A DNA stretch of 64,000 nt from Montifringilla adamsi (lineage: Eukaryota > Chordata > Aves > Passeriformes > Passeridae), in NCBI GenBank assembly GCA_017590115.1, contig JAGGNK010007448.1, positions 3,388,815 to 3,452,814 of the forward strand, written 5' to 3'. The notes under the pieces were generated by a model. It made no database searches. It was not told the origin of the DNA and saw only the letters and a program-made list of their open reading frames with translations. The translations under genes and the position numbers were made by a program. How positions within the stretch are numbered: position 1 is the first letter of the stretch; each line of letters starts with the position of its first letter. Of the stretch, positions 53,230 to 64,000 are shown piece after piece.

Positions 53230-53276
53230 CGTCTTCCCGGCTGGCTCCCGAGCGCGGAGCCGCTCGCTCCCCGCGC
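53230..53276. promoter_or_regulatory. Small CpG cluster, possible regulatory element
   Basis: About nine CpG in under 50 bp (CCGAGCGCGGAGCCGCTCGC). It directly follows AT-rich sequence (AAGTTTTAATAAACAGTTTG) of the kind seen in conserved non-coding elements. It is about 2.7 kb from the exon at 55969-56117, on its downstream side in transcript direction. Function is inferred only. Confidence 0.3.
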
Positions 53277-54468
53277 ACTGGTGTTGAAAGCGTGGTTTGT
53301 TTCACACACAAGTTCACCTCCTCTCCGCCTCAGATGGGCCAAGGGCTGTGTTTTTGTAAGCATCAGTAACAAGCCTCTTAAAAAACCTCATACAGCTGAG
53401 GGCAACTGACCCACGCAGGCTCCCGGCTCCCTTGGCCCTGTCCTGCAGCATCCCTGTCTCTTGTGGAGCCCAGCAGGGAGCAGAGGGGACCCACATTAGA
53501 CCAGTCTCAAAACTCCCTCCTGACTCTGCTCCAGGAGGAAGAGGAACAAATGGTTTCTGGCTCAAGGGAATGGTTACATCTTCCAGTTGCAGAACAAGGC
53601 GGAGGCCAAGGAGTTTTGCAAGGGTGAGAGGCTGGAGGATTTTGAGGAGCAGGAGGAAGGCAACAAGCAGGTGAGGCTGGGATCAGCTACCACCTAGTTT
53701 GCCACAGGAATGAAGAACAGGTTGGCAGAGCTCTAGCCCATGTCAGTACCAGGAATCACAATAAGAAATGTCTACAACTGCAATAAAGCAAACAAAACCA
53801 CTGTCCAAGTACAAATAACCCGCTCATTTAAACTCAAGAGTTCCAAGGGATGACTGGTAGCATCCTCAAGAGCCCTAAAAGATCCTTGCCAGATCCTCCC
53901 AGCTCAGAGTTGGACCCCTCTCCAAATACCTATGATGTACCTCCCAGCAATGGGATCAACCTGCTCGTCCCTGCCAACAGCAGGGAGACTGATGGGGAAG
54001 GAAGATCTGCCCATGTGCATCAAAAGCTATCCAAATTTCATATCCCACACTCCCCTCCCAACGATTTCCCATCTGAGGCTGAGTTATTGTTTTTGTGGAT
54101 GCTGCTCAGAGGGGAGAAGCTGTGGTGCAGCAGGATGGGTGGGTGATGGTGGTCGGGGGATATTCAGGACAGGATTTTTGGCTGTAGAGATCTGTGGCAG
54201 TCAGCACTTCTGCAAACCTACACAAGGTATTTAAAAGAATCAAGTCATCTGGCATTGGAGGCCTGTAGGGTAAGAAAAGAATGAAGGCAGAAATGTTGTT
54301 TGGTTATAAACAACACAGAAAAAAAAGGGAGAGATTTAGGATTGGCTTTTCTCTTTAATTGTTAATAGGGTCATTCTGTCCCAAACAGTCCCCCAGAGCA
54401 GGCAGAGGGGAGGGAAGCTCCCCACAATGAATTCAATTGCCTGTCAAACACATGGCAGTCATAAAAGG

Positions 54469-54485
54469 AAAATAATAATAATAAT
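54469..54485 (+). repeat. (AAT)n microsatellite
   Basis: Five AAT units within AAAATAATAATAATAATC. Confidence 0.9.
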
Positions 54486-55968
54486 CTGTATTTCCTACTC
54501 TGGCTGCCAGGCAAAGATCCAGCCACTTCAAAGGAGAAACCCCATGTTTCCCTGGTCTGGCCTCACCTGACTGGTGAGCAATCTGGAATCCCCATCCAAA
54601 CCAAAGCCCCTCCTTTGGTGGCTTTTCTTTCTCCATTACTGCAAGGTGCCCCTCCAAGACAAAGAACAAACCTTCTTCCATGCTGTGAAACCAGAGACAT
54701 AACCCAGAGTCCATGGCCACATCGGGCAGCTTTGGGAGGGGATGCTGGCAAGATGTAGGAGAAAGGTCCCAAGGGATGGGACTGGTGTATGAGCCAGGGA
54801 CCTCCTGCAGGTCTCCTGCTTGTGGAGACTCCTGATTCTTCTTTCAGTGGTCTCCACAAACAGCTGGACCCCCCCAGCAGGTGGGGATGTGGCTCTCTCC
54901 GACAGAGACAGGCCAGCTCTTGAAGCACATGATTTTTGGATATGGTGGCATCTACACTGCAGAAGCAGAATAGATGGGCTTGATGTGAACAGAGAGGGTG
55001 GAAACTTCCCTGTGGCTGTGAGGTCTAAATGATCTTCCTGAGCCTGCCTTCCCAACAGGGAAACACAGCTAAACATCTTGCCAGGGTGCCCTGGGAGCCC
55101 ATGCAAGTCTGCATGTGGACTGTGAGGTCCTGCACTCCAACACCAGCCCTGTCCCAGGTAAATTTCTGCTTTCATCAACTGCCCAGCTACCCCTGACAAC
55201 TTTTGTGAGCTTCTTTAAAAAAAAACTTCATCCAAAATCCTCAAGCAAAAAGCAGTAGGTTCTACCTGGCTTTCCCTGCAGCACTGCTATCACTCAGGGT
55301 CTCAAGTCCTATTTTCTGAAATCCATCATTGACTCACCCAAATCAAATCCCATCCTTCACAGCCCTCTGCCTTGTCCAGCAGCTCCTGGAGCATGGATTG
55401 AGCTGCTGACAAAGCCTTTTTAAGGTGTAGAGCACTCAGTACAAGCCTGAGAACTAAACTCCAACCCAGGGAAGTTTCAGGTTCTCCTGGAGAAATTTTG
55501 TGCTCTTTAAGTGATCTCCCTAAATATTGTAGTTTGGAGTTCCTCTGATAGGTGTGCAAGACAGCTGAAAATGTCCTTTCAAAGGTGGGCCACTGGTCAC
55601 TCCCTGGAACAGACCAGTAAAGCCCTTGAGCTGGTGAGGGATGACCTTCCCCCTACAACCACCACCCTGTGGCATTTCAGACTGATCAGATCAATACCCA
55701 CTTCAGAAAGTCCAACTCACAGCTCTCCTGCCCAAAAAAGGGTAAATAATTTCCTTCTGCATCACTGTGTTTTTGTAATACCCCTTTCCCTCAAACAGCC
55801 ATGTCTGCAGAAGATTCCAGAAACCTCTCCTAAATGGAGTGGGTTTGATACCTATGTAACACCTTGGCTCTCTTCTCCACCAAAGCAGCTGCTCCCAGCC
55901 AGGTAGGGCACAGGAAGCATTGCCAGGAGCCCTCTGGAGGCTGCCCTCCCTCACTGTGTGTTACCCAC

Positions 55969-56117
55969 CTGTGTAAAGGTCTGTGTCCGTGTACTCATCC
56001 ACCTTCTTGTGCTGCAGGACGTAGTCTGACACCTTAGTCCCGATGGCAGGCTGCACATCCAGCCACTCCAGGGACACCACGGTGCTGGAGGGCTCCACGC
56101 TGGGGGAGAGCCGCAGG
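55969..56117 (-). CDS. ASTN1: Astrotactin exon, first half of fibronectin type III domain, probably ASTN1
   Basis: Second astrotactin exon in transcript order. The acceptor is CTCTCTCCCTCCCAG and the donor is ACAG|GTGGGT. The first base completes the Val codon split with the exon at 57233-57366, and the last base starts a Gly codon completed by the exon at 5854-5995. The 149-nt exon encodes LRLSPSVEPSSTVVSLEWLD, then VQPAIGTKVSDYVLQHKKVD and EYTDTDLYTG. The pattern (S-x-S-x-x-V-x-L-E-W followed by D-Y-x-L-Q) is that of the A-to-C strands of an FN3 fold, with Trp as the expected core residue. From memory, DEYTDTDLYTG is the ASTN1 form whereas ASTN2 has an unrelated sequence at this point. It is extracellular in the family. 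No frameshift or stop interrupts it. Confidence 0.95.
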
Positions 56118-57232
56118 CTGGGAGGGAGAGAGTGAAAAAACAAGACATGAGCTCCCTTTCTGGGGAGGAATCCACATCTCCAAGCAGCACAACCCCTAGA
56201 AAGGCCCACATTCACACATGTGGGTGTGCCCACAAAGCCCCGAGGACAGAGGTCACAGGGGCAGAGCACACGTGAGCATCACAAAGCTGAAGCTCAGGTG
56301 AGTCCAGCCTACTGCAATGTGTGCCCTTGGGAGCCTCCCCCTGCTCCTGGGGAAGGCAAGCTCATGCAACCCCAAATATCTCATCTAAAGGGGCCTTCAT
56401 TGTCTGGGACAGCTGCTGAACTTCAGCAAGGTGAGCAAGGACCAACACCCCAGGAGCAAAACAGGAGAAGATCCAAGTTCTTGAAACCGAGCAGGGCTGA
56501 GTCCACAGGAGGGAAAGGTCAGGTCTGCATGGCCAAGGTGAGGGAGGGAGAGAGGGGGAGAAGCAGCATGAATTCACCCGGCTGCAAACATCTGAGGGGT
56601 GTGGGTGAGAGCCAGAGCAGGGCAGCTGTGCAGGAGCTCCTGCCCAGAGCAGGAACAACGTGGGCTGGGATGAAGGCAGAGGAGCTCTGTGCTCCTGGCT
56701 GTGCTAATGCAGAGGCGTCCACTCCCTCTGGTCCGGGGTAGATGACAACACCAAGTACAGGGCTATGGAGAGTCTGGCTCCAAACACACAGCATGTTTGC
56801 TGGACTCGAGATGGGAAATGAATCCCTCTGAGGATATTGGCTCACTAAGAAGGTGTTCTGCTCCTTGTGGCTCGCTGGAGCCAGTCTTCCTGCTTTCTCA
56901 GCTAATTTCCCATCAGTTTACTCCTGATTTGCTCTTGCTCTGACAAGCCACAATGAATTGCACTGTAATTCCATTTCTTTCAGCATTTGAAATCCCATTC
57001 TACAAGCCCTGCTAATCAGGTGATGAAAATCTATAAGGAAATCTTCCAGGGCCACAGCCAGAGCCAGGATATCCTAAAGACATCAGTCACACAGTGAGGA
57101 GGGCTGGAGTGCAGCCCCCAGCCCCAAGGGTGCAGGAGGAGGTTCCCATGGGCCGAGCCTCTGGGAAATGGGGTGGTTCTGGGGGCTGTGACCCACGGGA
57201 AAGGGGCTGGTAGGGCTCACAAGGATACGTAC
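56118..57232 (-). other. ASTN1: Short astrotactin intron (1,115 bp)
   Basis: Phase-2 intron with donor GTACGT and acceptor CTCCCTCCCAG on the minus strand. The sequence is G-rich in places (AGGGAGGGAGAGAGGGGGAG near 56540) and no repeat family or gene is recognised in it. The splice assignment is fixed by the split Val codon (GT|C). Confidence 0.88.
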
Positions 57233-57366
57233 ACAGGCGGAGGGAGAGGGCTGCAGTTCGGGAGTCCGTTCTCATCGAAGGCATTGAGGTCGCACCTGCA
57301 CCAGTCTTCGATAACATCACCTTTCCCAGAGCACCAGTATGAGCTCATCAGGGCTCCCTTGAAGGC
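57233..57366 (-). CDS. ASTN1: Astrotactin exon (upstream of the FN3 core), probably ASTN1
   Basis: Internal coding exon of an astrotactin, a vertebrate neuronal membrane glycoprotein used in glial-guided neuronal migration. The minus strand reads [20 protein letters not shown], then [20 protein letters not shown], then LPPP and the first two bases of a Val codon. A pyrimidine-containing acceptor (…TTCTCACGTCAG) precedes GCC, and the donor is GTACGT. The exon is 134 nt, enters in phase 0 and leaves in phase 2, which exactly fits the exon at 55969-56117. Four cysteines (residues 12, 23, 25 and 38 of the segment) suit a disulfide-bonded ectodomain, and NCS is an N-glycosylation sequon. The peptide matches what I recall of ASTN1 immediately before its fibronectin type III domain; ASTN2 diverges more here. 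The next upstream exon was not found. Confidence 0.93.
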
Positions 57367-59571
57367 CTGACGTGAGAACAAAAAGCGTGAACATGTGTGC
57401 TAAAGACTCAGAGAAATCTGGCACAGCTTTGGGGCTGAGCATCGGGGGGAGTGTGCAGAGCCCCGGGATCAGGAAACGTGGGATGGGTTTGGGGAGCGTG
57501 TCCTCCCCAGCTTTGCCACGGCCTCTCTGCATGGCCCCGGGCATGGCCCTTCACCTCCCTGGGTTTAACTCCCACGTGTTGAGTGATGCTGGTTCATCCC
57601 TGAATGCTTTTGGAGTGGGGATGGGGATCTCCTGTGGCGGAGGACTGAGTTGCTTGAAGAAGCACAAGTATAAGTCCCTCTGTGAGAGTGAACAGAATAC
57701 ACACCATGCCTGCACACTGCTGCTGTGTACAATGAAGCTCTTCCACTCCTCCCCGTGCCCTTCTGCCCAGCCGTTTCTGTCCCCCTGAGAATAAAGTAAT
57801 GCCCAAATTCCCAACAACACAGACCCCCTTCCATCCTTCTCACAGGTTTTTTATTCACACAAAGTGCCCTCCTCCAAGCAAACTGCTGCTTTATTCACTT
57901 GTTTAAGGAACACTCACAAGCAAAACAGCAGTATCTGCAAGGAAAAAATAAAACCTGGAAAATACTTGCAGGATGTCCCCAGGAGCCACCCTGACTGCTC
58001 CTAATAATACCAATGAATCCCTGGAATAACAACCGTGGTCAGAATTGGCAAAGCTATCCAGGTCTCACCCCTCAGTGTCCTTGCTGTGCTCATCCCACAG
58101 CTCAGGGTGCTTGGTGTCAGTCCCCATAATGCAGGATGGGGCATCCCTCACTCCATACCCTGCTCTAGTTTGGACCACATGGATTTATGGTAGTTTCTCC
58201 ACTACCCTTCGCCTGTAATTAAACTTCCATTTTCAAAAACATCTCTCCTTCACACATACAAAGCCAACATCCAACCCAACCCTGCAAAGCCACAACACCC
58301 ATCTGGAATAATCAGAACACCAAAACACCAGCCACTAGAACAAAGCTCTAATGCCTTTGACCTTTCAAGAAGCATATTTGGGAGCTGAAACATCTGCACA
58401 GGTCCTCATCCACATGGAGCAGCCTTACTTGTGGCAACACTGCTCTTCCCATGAGAAGTCGCCTGTGGAAGCCTGGCCCTGGTGATATGGCCTGTGCTGC
58501 AAGGGTACACCTAGAAATAAATCTGTGCCCTTTGAGGAGCACAGGGACAGCTCAGGCAGCAGCACTGAGCAGAAAACTCTAGGAAAAGCGCCATCCCAGG
58601 GAGGTTTCTGAAAGGAGGAAGTATAAATAGAGCCTGACATCAGGGCTGCCATTGTCCGGGGTTTTATCGCTCTCCCCAAACACCCCCAGCACCTTTAACA
58701 AGGCTCCTCAAGGCTCTTGTGTCTGCAAAACTTTCTGCTTCCAGGCATTTACAAAAGGGGACTGTTCCAGATGGAAAAAATGAAATAAAAATCCCCAAAA
58801 ACCCAAGGAAGGAACGAACAGGTGAAAGAAAGAAAATGTGACATTATTTTACTCTGTTCTCTAGAAAGTAATTGAAGTGCTAGGCTGGAAAGGGCATCCA
58901 AAGTAATTGGAGAGAGGGATGAAGAGAGGAGTTTATCTGACACCCAGATAAATGGATGCAGACACACCAGAGAGAGAGCAGCGGGTCTGTGCAGGAAAGG
59001 AACAGCAAAAGATGTGTGCAGATGGATAGGGAAGCATGTGCTCTCCCTAGGAAGCAAGATAAATACCCTCTGCTGAGGTACCTGTGTGCACAGACAGGCG
59101 CTGCGGGTGAAGACAGATGTGGGTGATGCCGGGAAGAGCTGCACTGTCACACTACTGCCACTGCTCCACTGTCCCCCAGCCCCAACCCTGTCACTCTGCA
59201 CACCCCCTCTCTGTCCCCTAACACAACTCCTCCCTGCACATCCCTGACTTAGGGAAGGAACCCCACCCACCCATCCATGCCCTTTAGTAAATCCAGTAAT
59301 CGATTCCTTGTTTTTCTTTTTTCCTGCTGTTAAGCACTAGCTGGATGAGCAATCCTCCTTGCTCTGCCCAGCCTTGAATAGGTTTTAATTAGATCCTTCA
59401 GGTGCCCAGCTGTCATCTGCCTTGCGTCACCCTTCACACAAATGAGGTTAGGGGATGGATGCTGTGCTCATTACGGCGAGCACACCTCCACCCCCTAACC
59501 AGGTTACTGGGAGCACGGCTGCCCCTGACGGCTCGTGCCTCTGTCCTGACTCATGTCAGGGCCAGGCTGGA

Positions 59572-59671
59572 GAGCCAGACAGCCAGGGCTTGTCCCTGCC
59601 TTGTCCCTCTGTGCTAGGCAAGAGCCAGGCAGCCAGGGCTTGTCCTTGCCTTGTCTCTCTGTGCTAGGAAT
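59572..59671 (+). repeat. Tandem doublet, 50-bp unit
   Basis: Two adjacent copies start GAGCCAGACAGCCAGGGCTT and GAGCCAGGCAGCCAGGGCTT and differ at only a few positions. The doublet ends directly before the CR1 copy at 59675. Confidence 0.93.
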
Positions 59672-59674
59672 AGG

Positions 59675-60178
59675 TGAGGCTACACCTTGGGTGCCCAGTC
59701 CAGTTCTGGGCCACTCATGAGAAGAAAGACATTGAGGGGCTGGAGCGTGTCCAGGGAAGGGAATGGAGCTGGGGAAGGGGCTGGAGCCCCAGGAGAGGCT
59801 GAGGGAGCTGGGAAGGGGCTCAGCCTGGAGAAAAGGAGGCTCAGGGGGGACCCTGTGGCTCTGCACAGCTCCTGGCAGGAGGGGACAGCCGGGGGGTCGG
59901 GCTGTGCTCCCAGGGAACAGGGACAGGAGGAGAGGGAACGGCCTCAGGCTGGGCCAGGGCAGGCTCAGGGTGGACATCAGGAGGAATTTCTCCATGGAAA
60001 GGGTGGTCAAGCATTGGAAGGGGATGCTCAAGTAGGTGGTGAAGTCCCCATCCCTGGAGGTGTTCAAGAAACAAATAAATGAGGCACTAGTGCTGTGGTG
60101 TGACAAGGGGGTGATTGGTTAAAGGCTGGACTCAGTATTGGAGATCTTTTGCAACCCAAATGATTCTGGGATTCTATG
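59675..60178 (+). mobile_element. CR1 LINE, 5'-truncated, about 0.5 kb
   Basis: This is the longest CR1 copy in the window. It begins in the ORF2 C-terminal region (GGCTACACCTTGGGTGCCCA, GACATTGAGGGGCTGGAGCG, TCAGCCTGGAGAAAAGGAGG), continues through GAGGAATTTCTCCATGGAAA and CATCCCTGGAGGTGTTCAAG, and ends GATTCTGGGATTCTATGG. Frames are not intact, so no protein is expected. GC content is higher than in its surroundings, as is usual for this part of CR1. Confidence 0.95.
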
Positions 60179-62180
60179 GCTTTTCTTGCTTTCTAGTGGA
60201 ATTTCGAGACAGTGGCTCCTGGGATTTTCCCATTGGTGCTGGGGATGTGTGTTGAGGAGTGGGGAAGCATCAAGAGCAAATTGATGGGGAGCAGAAATGG
60301 GTAAGATCACACGTAAGAAGGGAATGGCAGCTGCCCCCCAAAGAAGGACCCCAGTGGCACAGGAGGACCAAGAGCGATGGACAGGGATGCAGTGAAGGTG
60401 CTGAGATCCATCCCATGGGAAGCTGCAGCCTTTGGGAGAGCTTCAGGAGGGAATGAATGCACAGAGACCTTCCTGATCTCTGCTGGCTGAAAACCACCTT
60501 CTCCTCCTGCCTTGGGCTGGGCTCTCCACATCTCCTGTCCTTCCCTGCCATGCTCAGAACGCGCAGTGAGGGCTCCTCCCTGCCAGGAGACAGCACTTCC
60601 ATGAGTCCATCTCAAACTCGACCACTTCCATTTTGGATGCTTCATCATGGTGGTCATGTTTTCACAGACCCAAGAGGGTCTGGAATCATGAAGGGCTCCC
60701 CAGGAGTGACTGATCCCCTGGGAATGGTAGTGGCCCCCAATGCACTGTCCTGTGCTTGCCAACCACTCCCCGGGACCCCAACACCCCTCTGTGCCCTAAG
60801 GAAATTTTATCTCTCATTTAAAAGTATCCAAATTGTATTGTTTCCCTGTGAGTCAGCCCATTTAGTTTATGTCCTTCGGTGCCAGAGGGGAAATTTATGA
60901 GATGAGAAACTGGCTCGAAACGTTTATTTTCTAGATGACGAGTCATGCCATTAGATATATAGCTTTATGAATCATAGGAACAGCATCTAATTTGCTCTTA
61001 AAGGTATAATAGGTCTGATTCCCCACACCCATGCACACACATATATTGGATTGATAGTTCCCCCCTAGGATGGCTAGTTCATTTGTTTTGACACAAGCAA
61101 GACTTACAGGACCATAAAGTCCCATCTTACAATAAGCTAAGCCTATTCATAAAAAAAATATTAGGGAAACAAACGATCAGCTAAGCACATTTATCCCACA
61201 CTCGATTGCATATGGATCTTTCTCCTGTTGTTATTTGTGCTCAGGGGGAGGCCATTTGGCCCCATTTTATAGCTGAGACACTGCAACAGAATAGAGAAGA
61301 ACACTTCCTTTGTCCTCTGTTAGACCTGGCTGATGGAGGGAGAAGCATTAAGTTATTTCTAACTGTGGGTTGTCTGTTGACATCCCAGGAGAGGAAAGCG
61401 ATAGGACATGAAGGAACCTTTCAGATCAGCATTTGCAGGACTCAGCACACACCACAGGGCTGGTGCTTGCAGATGGGATACTGGAAAGGGCGTGTGTTAG
61501 GTGCTTGTCTGTGAATATTTGGTCTTCTCCATGGATGACAGTGACATGAAAATCTGGCTCACTGAGTCTAGGATGCACTCTCTGTTTCTGGGAAAATTAC
61601 AAAGGAAATACAAGGAGATTAAAAAAAAAAATCACAGGTGAACATGTAGGCTGGACAGAGATGAGCTGCAGAAAAAGGAGATGACCTAGAGGCTGGAACT
61701 TAGCTTCATTTCAGATTTTGCACTGATTTCCCATTCTCTGTTTGCTTTTTTGTTCTTCTCAGTGCAGAAGGAGAGAAGGAAGTGTGGAAGCCGGTTGAGT
61801 CAGTGGACAGGTTCCACCCCATGTCCAGGGACATGGCAGCAAACGGACACATCCTGTCCTTTCCTGTTGGCAGGATGGAGATGGGACCTGCACACCACCA
61901 CCTTCCCTCAGGCACAGGCAGGGGCCACTGGAGGAGGATGAAGGCTCCAGAAGGGCTTTCACAGCCCCAAAAGGACACTTCCATGATGGCAGGGTGGCTG
62001 GAGGAAAAGCCTTCCATGCCCTTCCAGCAATGCTCAGTGCTGTTCACAGGAGGTAAATGCCGCTCCTTAGTCTAGACATCTCTGGAAGCGGGGAAGAAAA
62101 ACAAAAAAGGGGAGGAATGCTAAGGATTTCCCAGGCCAGAGAGTCTTTCCAGGATCGTGCAGTTCGTGTCTGAAAGGCCA

Positions 62181-62333
62181 GGTTCACAGCAAAGGAGGAT
62201 GAAATTTTGCTGCTCCAGGTTCACAGCAAAGGAGGATGAAGTTTTGCTGCTGTAAGTTCACACACAGCAAAGGAGGATGGAATTTTGCTGCTCCAGGTTC
62301 ACAGCAAAGGAGGATGGAGTTTTGCTGTTGGCA
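62181..62333 (+). repeat. Minisatellite, four units of 37-41 bp
   Basis: Units begin at about 62181, 62218, 62255 and 62296, and share GTTCACAGCAAAGGAGGATG followed by an (A/G)(A/G)TTTTGCTG core. The third unit has a CACA insertion. Confidence 0.95.
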
Positions 62334-62575
62334 GGTGATCCCATCCTGTGTTGTTCACACCCTCCCTGCCTCTGGCTGCCTCTCCCCCGGCAGCAGCATC
62401 ACCAGCACTTCATCCTGGAAAGGGACATCAGTGGTACTTTGGAACGGTCAGGGTGCTGGGAGGGACACAGGGTGGGCAGCATCCTGCTTTCTGTTATTTA
62501 CAGAATAACAGGATCCGGGGGAGTGGCAGAGGACACTGTAAAACCCGGGAAATCAGAGGGGAAATCAGAGCCCTG

Positions 62576-62710
62576 TGCGCTGCAGCGAGCCCTGCAGGGG
62601 AGCCGGCTCCGCTCTCACACCTCGGCACAAAGCTCCCCATTATAGCCCGAGCCAGGCGCGACAATGCGGCCTTTCTTCCCCTGGAAAGGCGAGCTGGAGC
62701 TGCAGCGCGA
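62576..62710. promoter_or_regulatory. CpG-richer patch, possible regulatory element
   Basis: About a dozen CpG in 135 bp (for example GAGCCAGGCGCGACAATGCG), in a region otherwise poor in CpG. It is too short for a standard CpG island. Confidence 0.3.
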
Positions 62711-63054
62711 TGCTCCAGGGCCAGAGGAGGAGGACAAGGGCCAATTAGCAGGTATTCAAACAAAGCAACAGCAAATAAAAAGAAACACACCCCAGACCAA
62801 ACCAAAAAACTCACCTCGACCACAAGAACACTGTCCCCTCTGGCCCAGGCTACCTGCCAGCTTTGGCAGTGGAAGAAGAAATCCCTGGCTCTGTGTTCCC
62901 AAGCCTTCAGGGGCTGCTTTGGGGAAGCTGTGTGTCCTCCAGCAGCTCTGCCATCGGTGCTGGATTGGGGTAAACTGAGCCCATGGCCTTGGCACACCTT
63001 TCACCCTGGCTAAAAACACCCTGCCAGCCTGGGGACACTGGACAGCAGTGGCCA

Positions 63055-63077
63055 TGCTCTGCTCTGCTCTGCTCTGC
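63055..63077 (+). repeat. (CTCTG)n microsatellite
   Basis: Four and a half perfect CTCTG pentamers. Confidence 0.93.
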
Positions 63078-64000
63078 AGGAGATGGCTCCTAGGCAAGGA
63101 GTGGGGGAAAAAATGGGGAATTTTGCTCTAGCCTCACTTGTCATCCGAGCTGGTGACTCCCAGCACGTGAAGATGCTGTCTCCAAGAGCCCTGCCAGGGT
63201 CCCAGGCACGCTCTGGGCTCCTGCTGAGCCCAGTGGGACCAGCAGCACAGGGACGTGCCCCCCAGCAAGCCCCCACACCATGGGCTGGGCCATGTGTTCT
63301 GTGAGGAGGCCATGGCTGCAGCAAATGCTGAGATTACTCAATTTTCGAATTAAAGCAAGGTCCTAGGGGTCTCCTAAAAATCCAGGCTCCACATCCATTT
63401 GTCTCCTTAAATACACACAGCAGGAGTTTGAGTCCATTTCCCAGTAGGAGCGAGATTGATCTCTCCTGCCTCCCTTCTCCACACCCCCCTCACCACACCA
63501 CCCTCTAAGCATTTCTGCAGCTGGCTGAGCTGCTCCACAGAAGCTTGTTTCAGGGGTTTTTGGGGGAAAAATGAACAGACCACAAACAGGAGGGACCACA
63601 CTGCCCAGCATACCTTGCCTTTTCTTCCCTCCATTGGCCACGGCTGCCCCATGGCCCTGGACATGCAGATGTGCATCCCTGTCAAGGATGCTCCTGGGAG
63701 GGATGGGGGAAGCAGGGTGCTCCCTGCCTTCCTGTGAGGGACAAGGACGTTTGCAGATCATGCACACCTGTGCTCTCACTCTCAGTCTGTGCCTCTGGGT
63801 GCACTCCAGGGCTGTGCTGGGCAGTAAGAAAGATGATGCCCACCCTATGGGGAGAGGGCTGGCAGAAGTATGTTTAAGGTGGAGGAGGAAAGTCACCATA
63901 ACCTGAGGGGACTCTGATTGGGGTGAGGAGCAGCTCTTCTCTTTGACTCTAGGATGTTCCCCAAAGTGAAAGCACCTGGAGTCACCACCTCTCTCTTCTC

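Larger units (their letters stand above)
5996..55968 (-). other. ASTN1: Astrotactin intron of about 50 kb, within the FN3-coding region
   Basis: This intron spans 49,973 bp between two exons that join in phase 1 (G|GA, glycine). It begins GTGGGT and ends TCTGCAG on the minus strand. I recognise no nested gene, microRNA hairpin or processed pseudogene. I looked for mir-488, which in mammals sits in an ASTN1 intron, and did not see its mature sequence. Contents are CR1 fragments, ancient repeat remnants, simple repeats, poly-A/T tracts, an inverted repeat and scattered CpG-rich patches, each listed separately. AT-rich stretches near 14040-14340, 28280-28560 and 30760-31300 have no identified content. 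Confidence 0.85.
57367..64000 (-). other. ASTN1: Intron or upstream part of astrotactin, no exon recognised
   Basis: This region is 5' of the first recognised exon in transcript order. I searched the minus strand for acceptor/donor-bounded open segments ending in phase 0 and found none that I could tie to astrotactin. Its recognisable content is a CR1 copy (59675-60178), a 50-bp doublet, a minisatellite, a CTCTG repeat, an MIR-like fragment near 61255-61300 and a CpG-richer patch at 62576-62710. An unrecognised exon may still be here. Confidence 0.6.

Noticed and set aside
58425..58500. Possible minus-strand exon bounded by CCCTTGCAG and CACAA|GTAAGG, peptide with paired Cys
   Set aside because: In the Cys-containing frame it ends out of phase with the phase-0 start of the exon at 57233-57366, and I cannot match it to astrotactin. 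Splice-like sequences are common by chance.
59080..59120. Short CACCCGCAG…ACACAG|GTACCT segment resembling a micro-exon
   Set aside because: Only 19 nt, no family match, and no supporting context.

Overview
This window is vertebrate nuclear DNA, almost certainly from a bird. At least twelve copies of CR1 LINE sequence are present, several ending in the CR1-type tail (…CCATTCTATGATT), and base composition is moderately GC-rich. No bacterial-style gene organisation, CRISPR array, rRNA, tRNA or intact viral gene was recognised. I cannot fix the order; A/C-only low-complexity tracts of the kind found at 16.5 kb are common in songbirds as I recall, so a passerine is possible.

Only three stretches look like real protein-coding exons. 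All are on the minus strand, have good splice sites, join in phase, and encode consecutive pieces of the C-terminal ectodomain (fibronectin type III region) of an astrotactin. I favour ASTN1 over ASTN2 from remembered sequence. In transcript order they are 57233-57366, 55969-56117 and 5854-5995. The first two are separated by 1.1 kb; the second and third by about 50 kb. The gene continues beyond both ends: the final exons (rest of FN3, annexin-like domain, stop codon) lie below position 1, and the MACPF-containing and membrane-proximal exons lie above 64000 or are in 57.4-64 kb but not recognised.

Everything else is intron. It holds CR1 fragments (including five within 37.9-41.0 kb in mixed orientation and a 0.5-kb copy at 59.7-60.2 kb), a few ancient MIR/L3-like repeat remnants, a ~90% identical inverted repeat with ~0.2-kb arms at 45.9/47.0 kb, a 219-bp tandem duplication joined through poly-A at 17.4-17.8 kb, a four-unit minisatellite at 62.2 kb, microsatellites, long poly-A tracts, G-quadruplex motifs and some small CpG/GC-box clusters that may be regulatory. 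Long open frames occur on both strands in the GC-richer parts but none is recognisable as a gene.

I found no new biological system here. The most interesting items are the huge intron splitting the FN3-coding exons, the inverted repeat that would form long double-stranded RNA in a neuronal pre-mRNA, and the poly-A-linked duplication.
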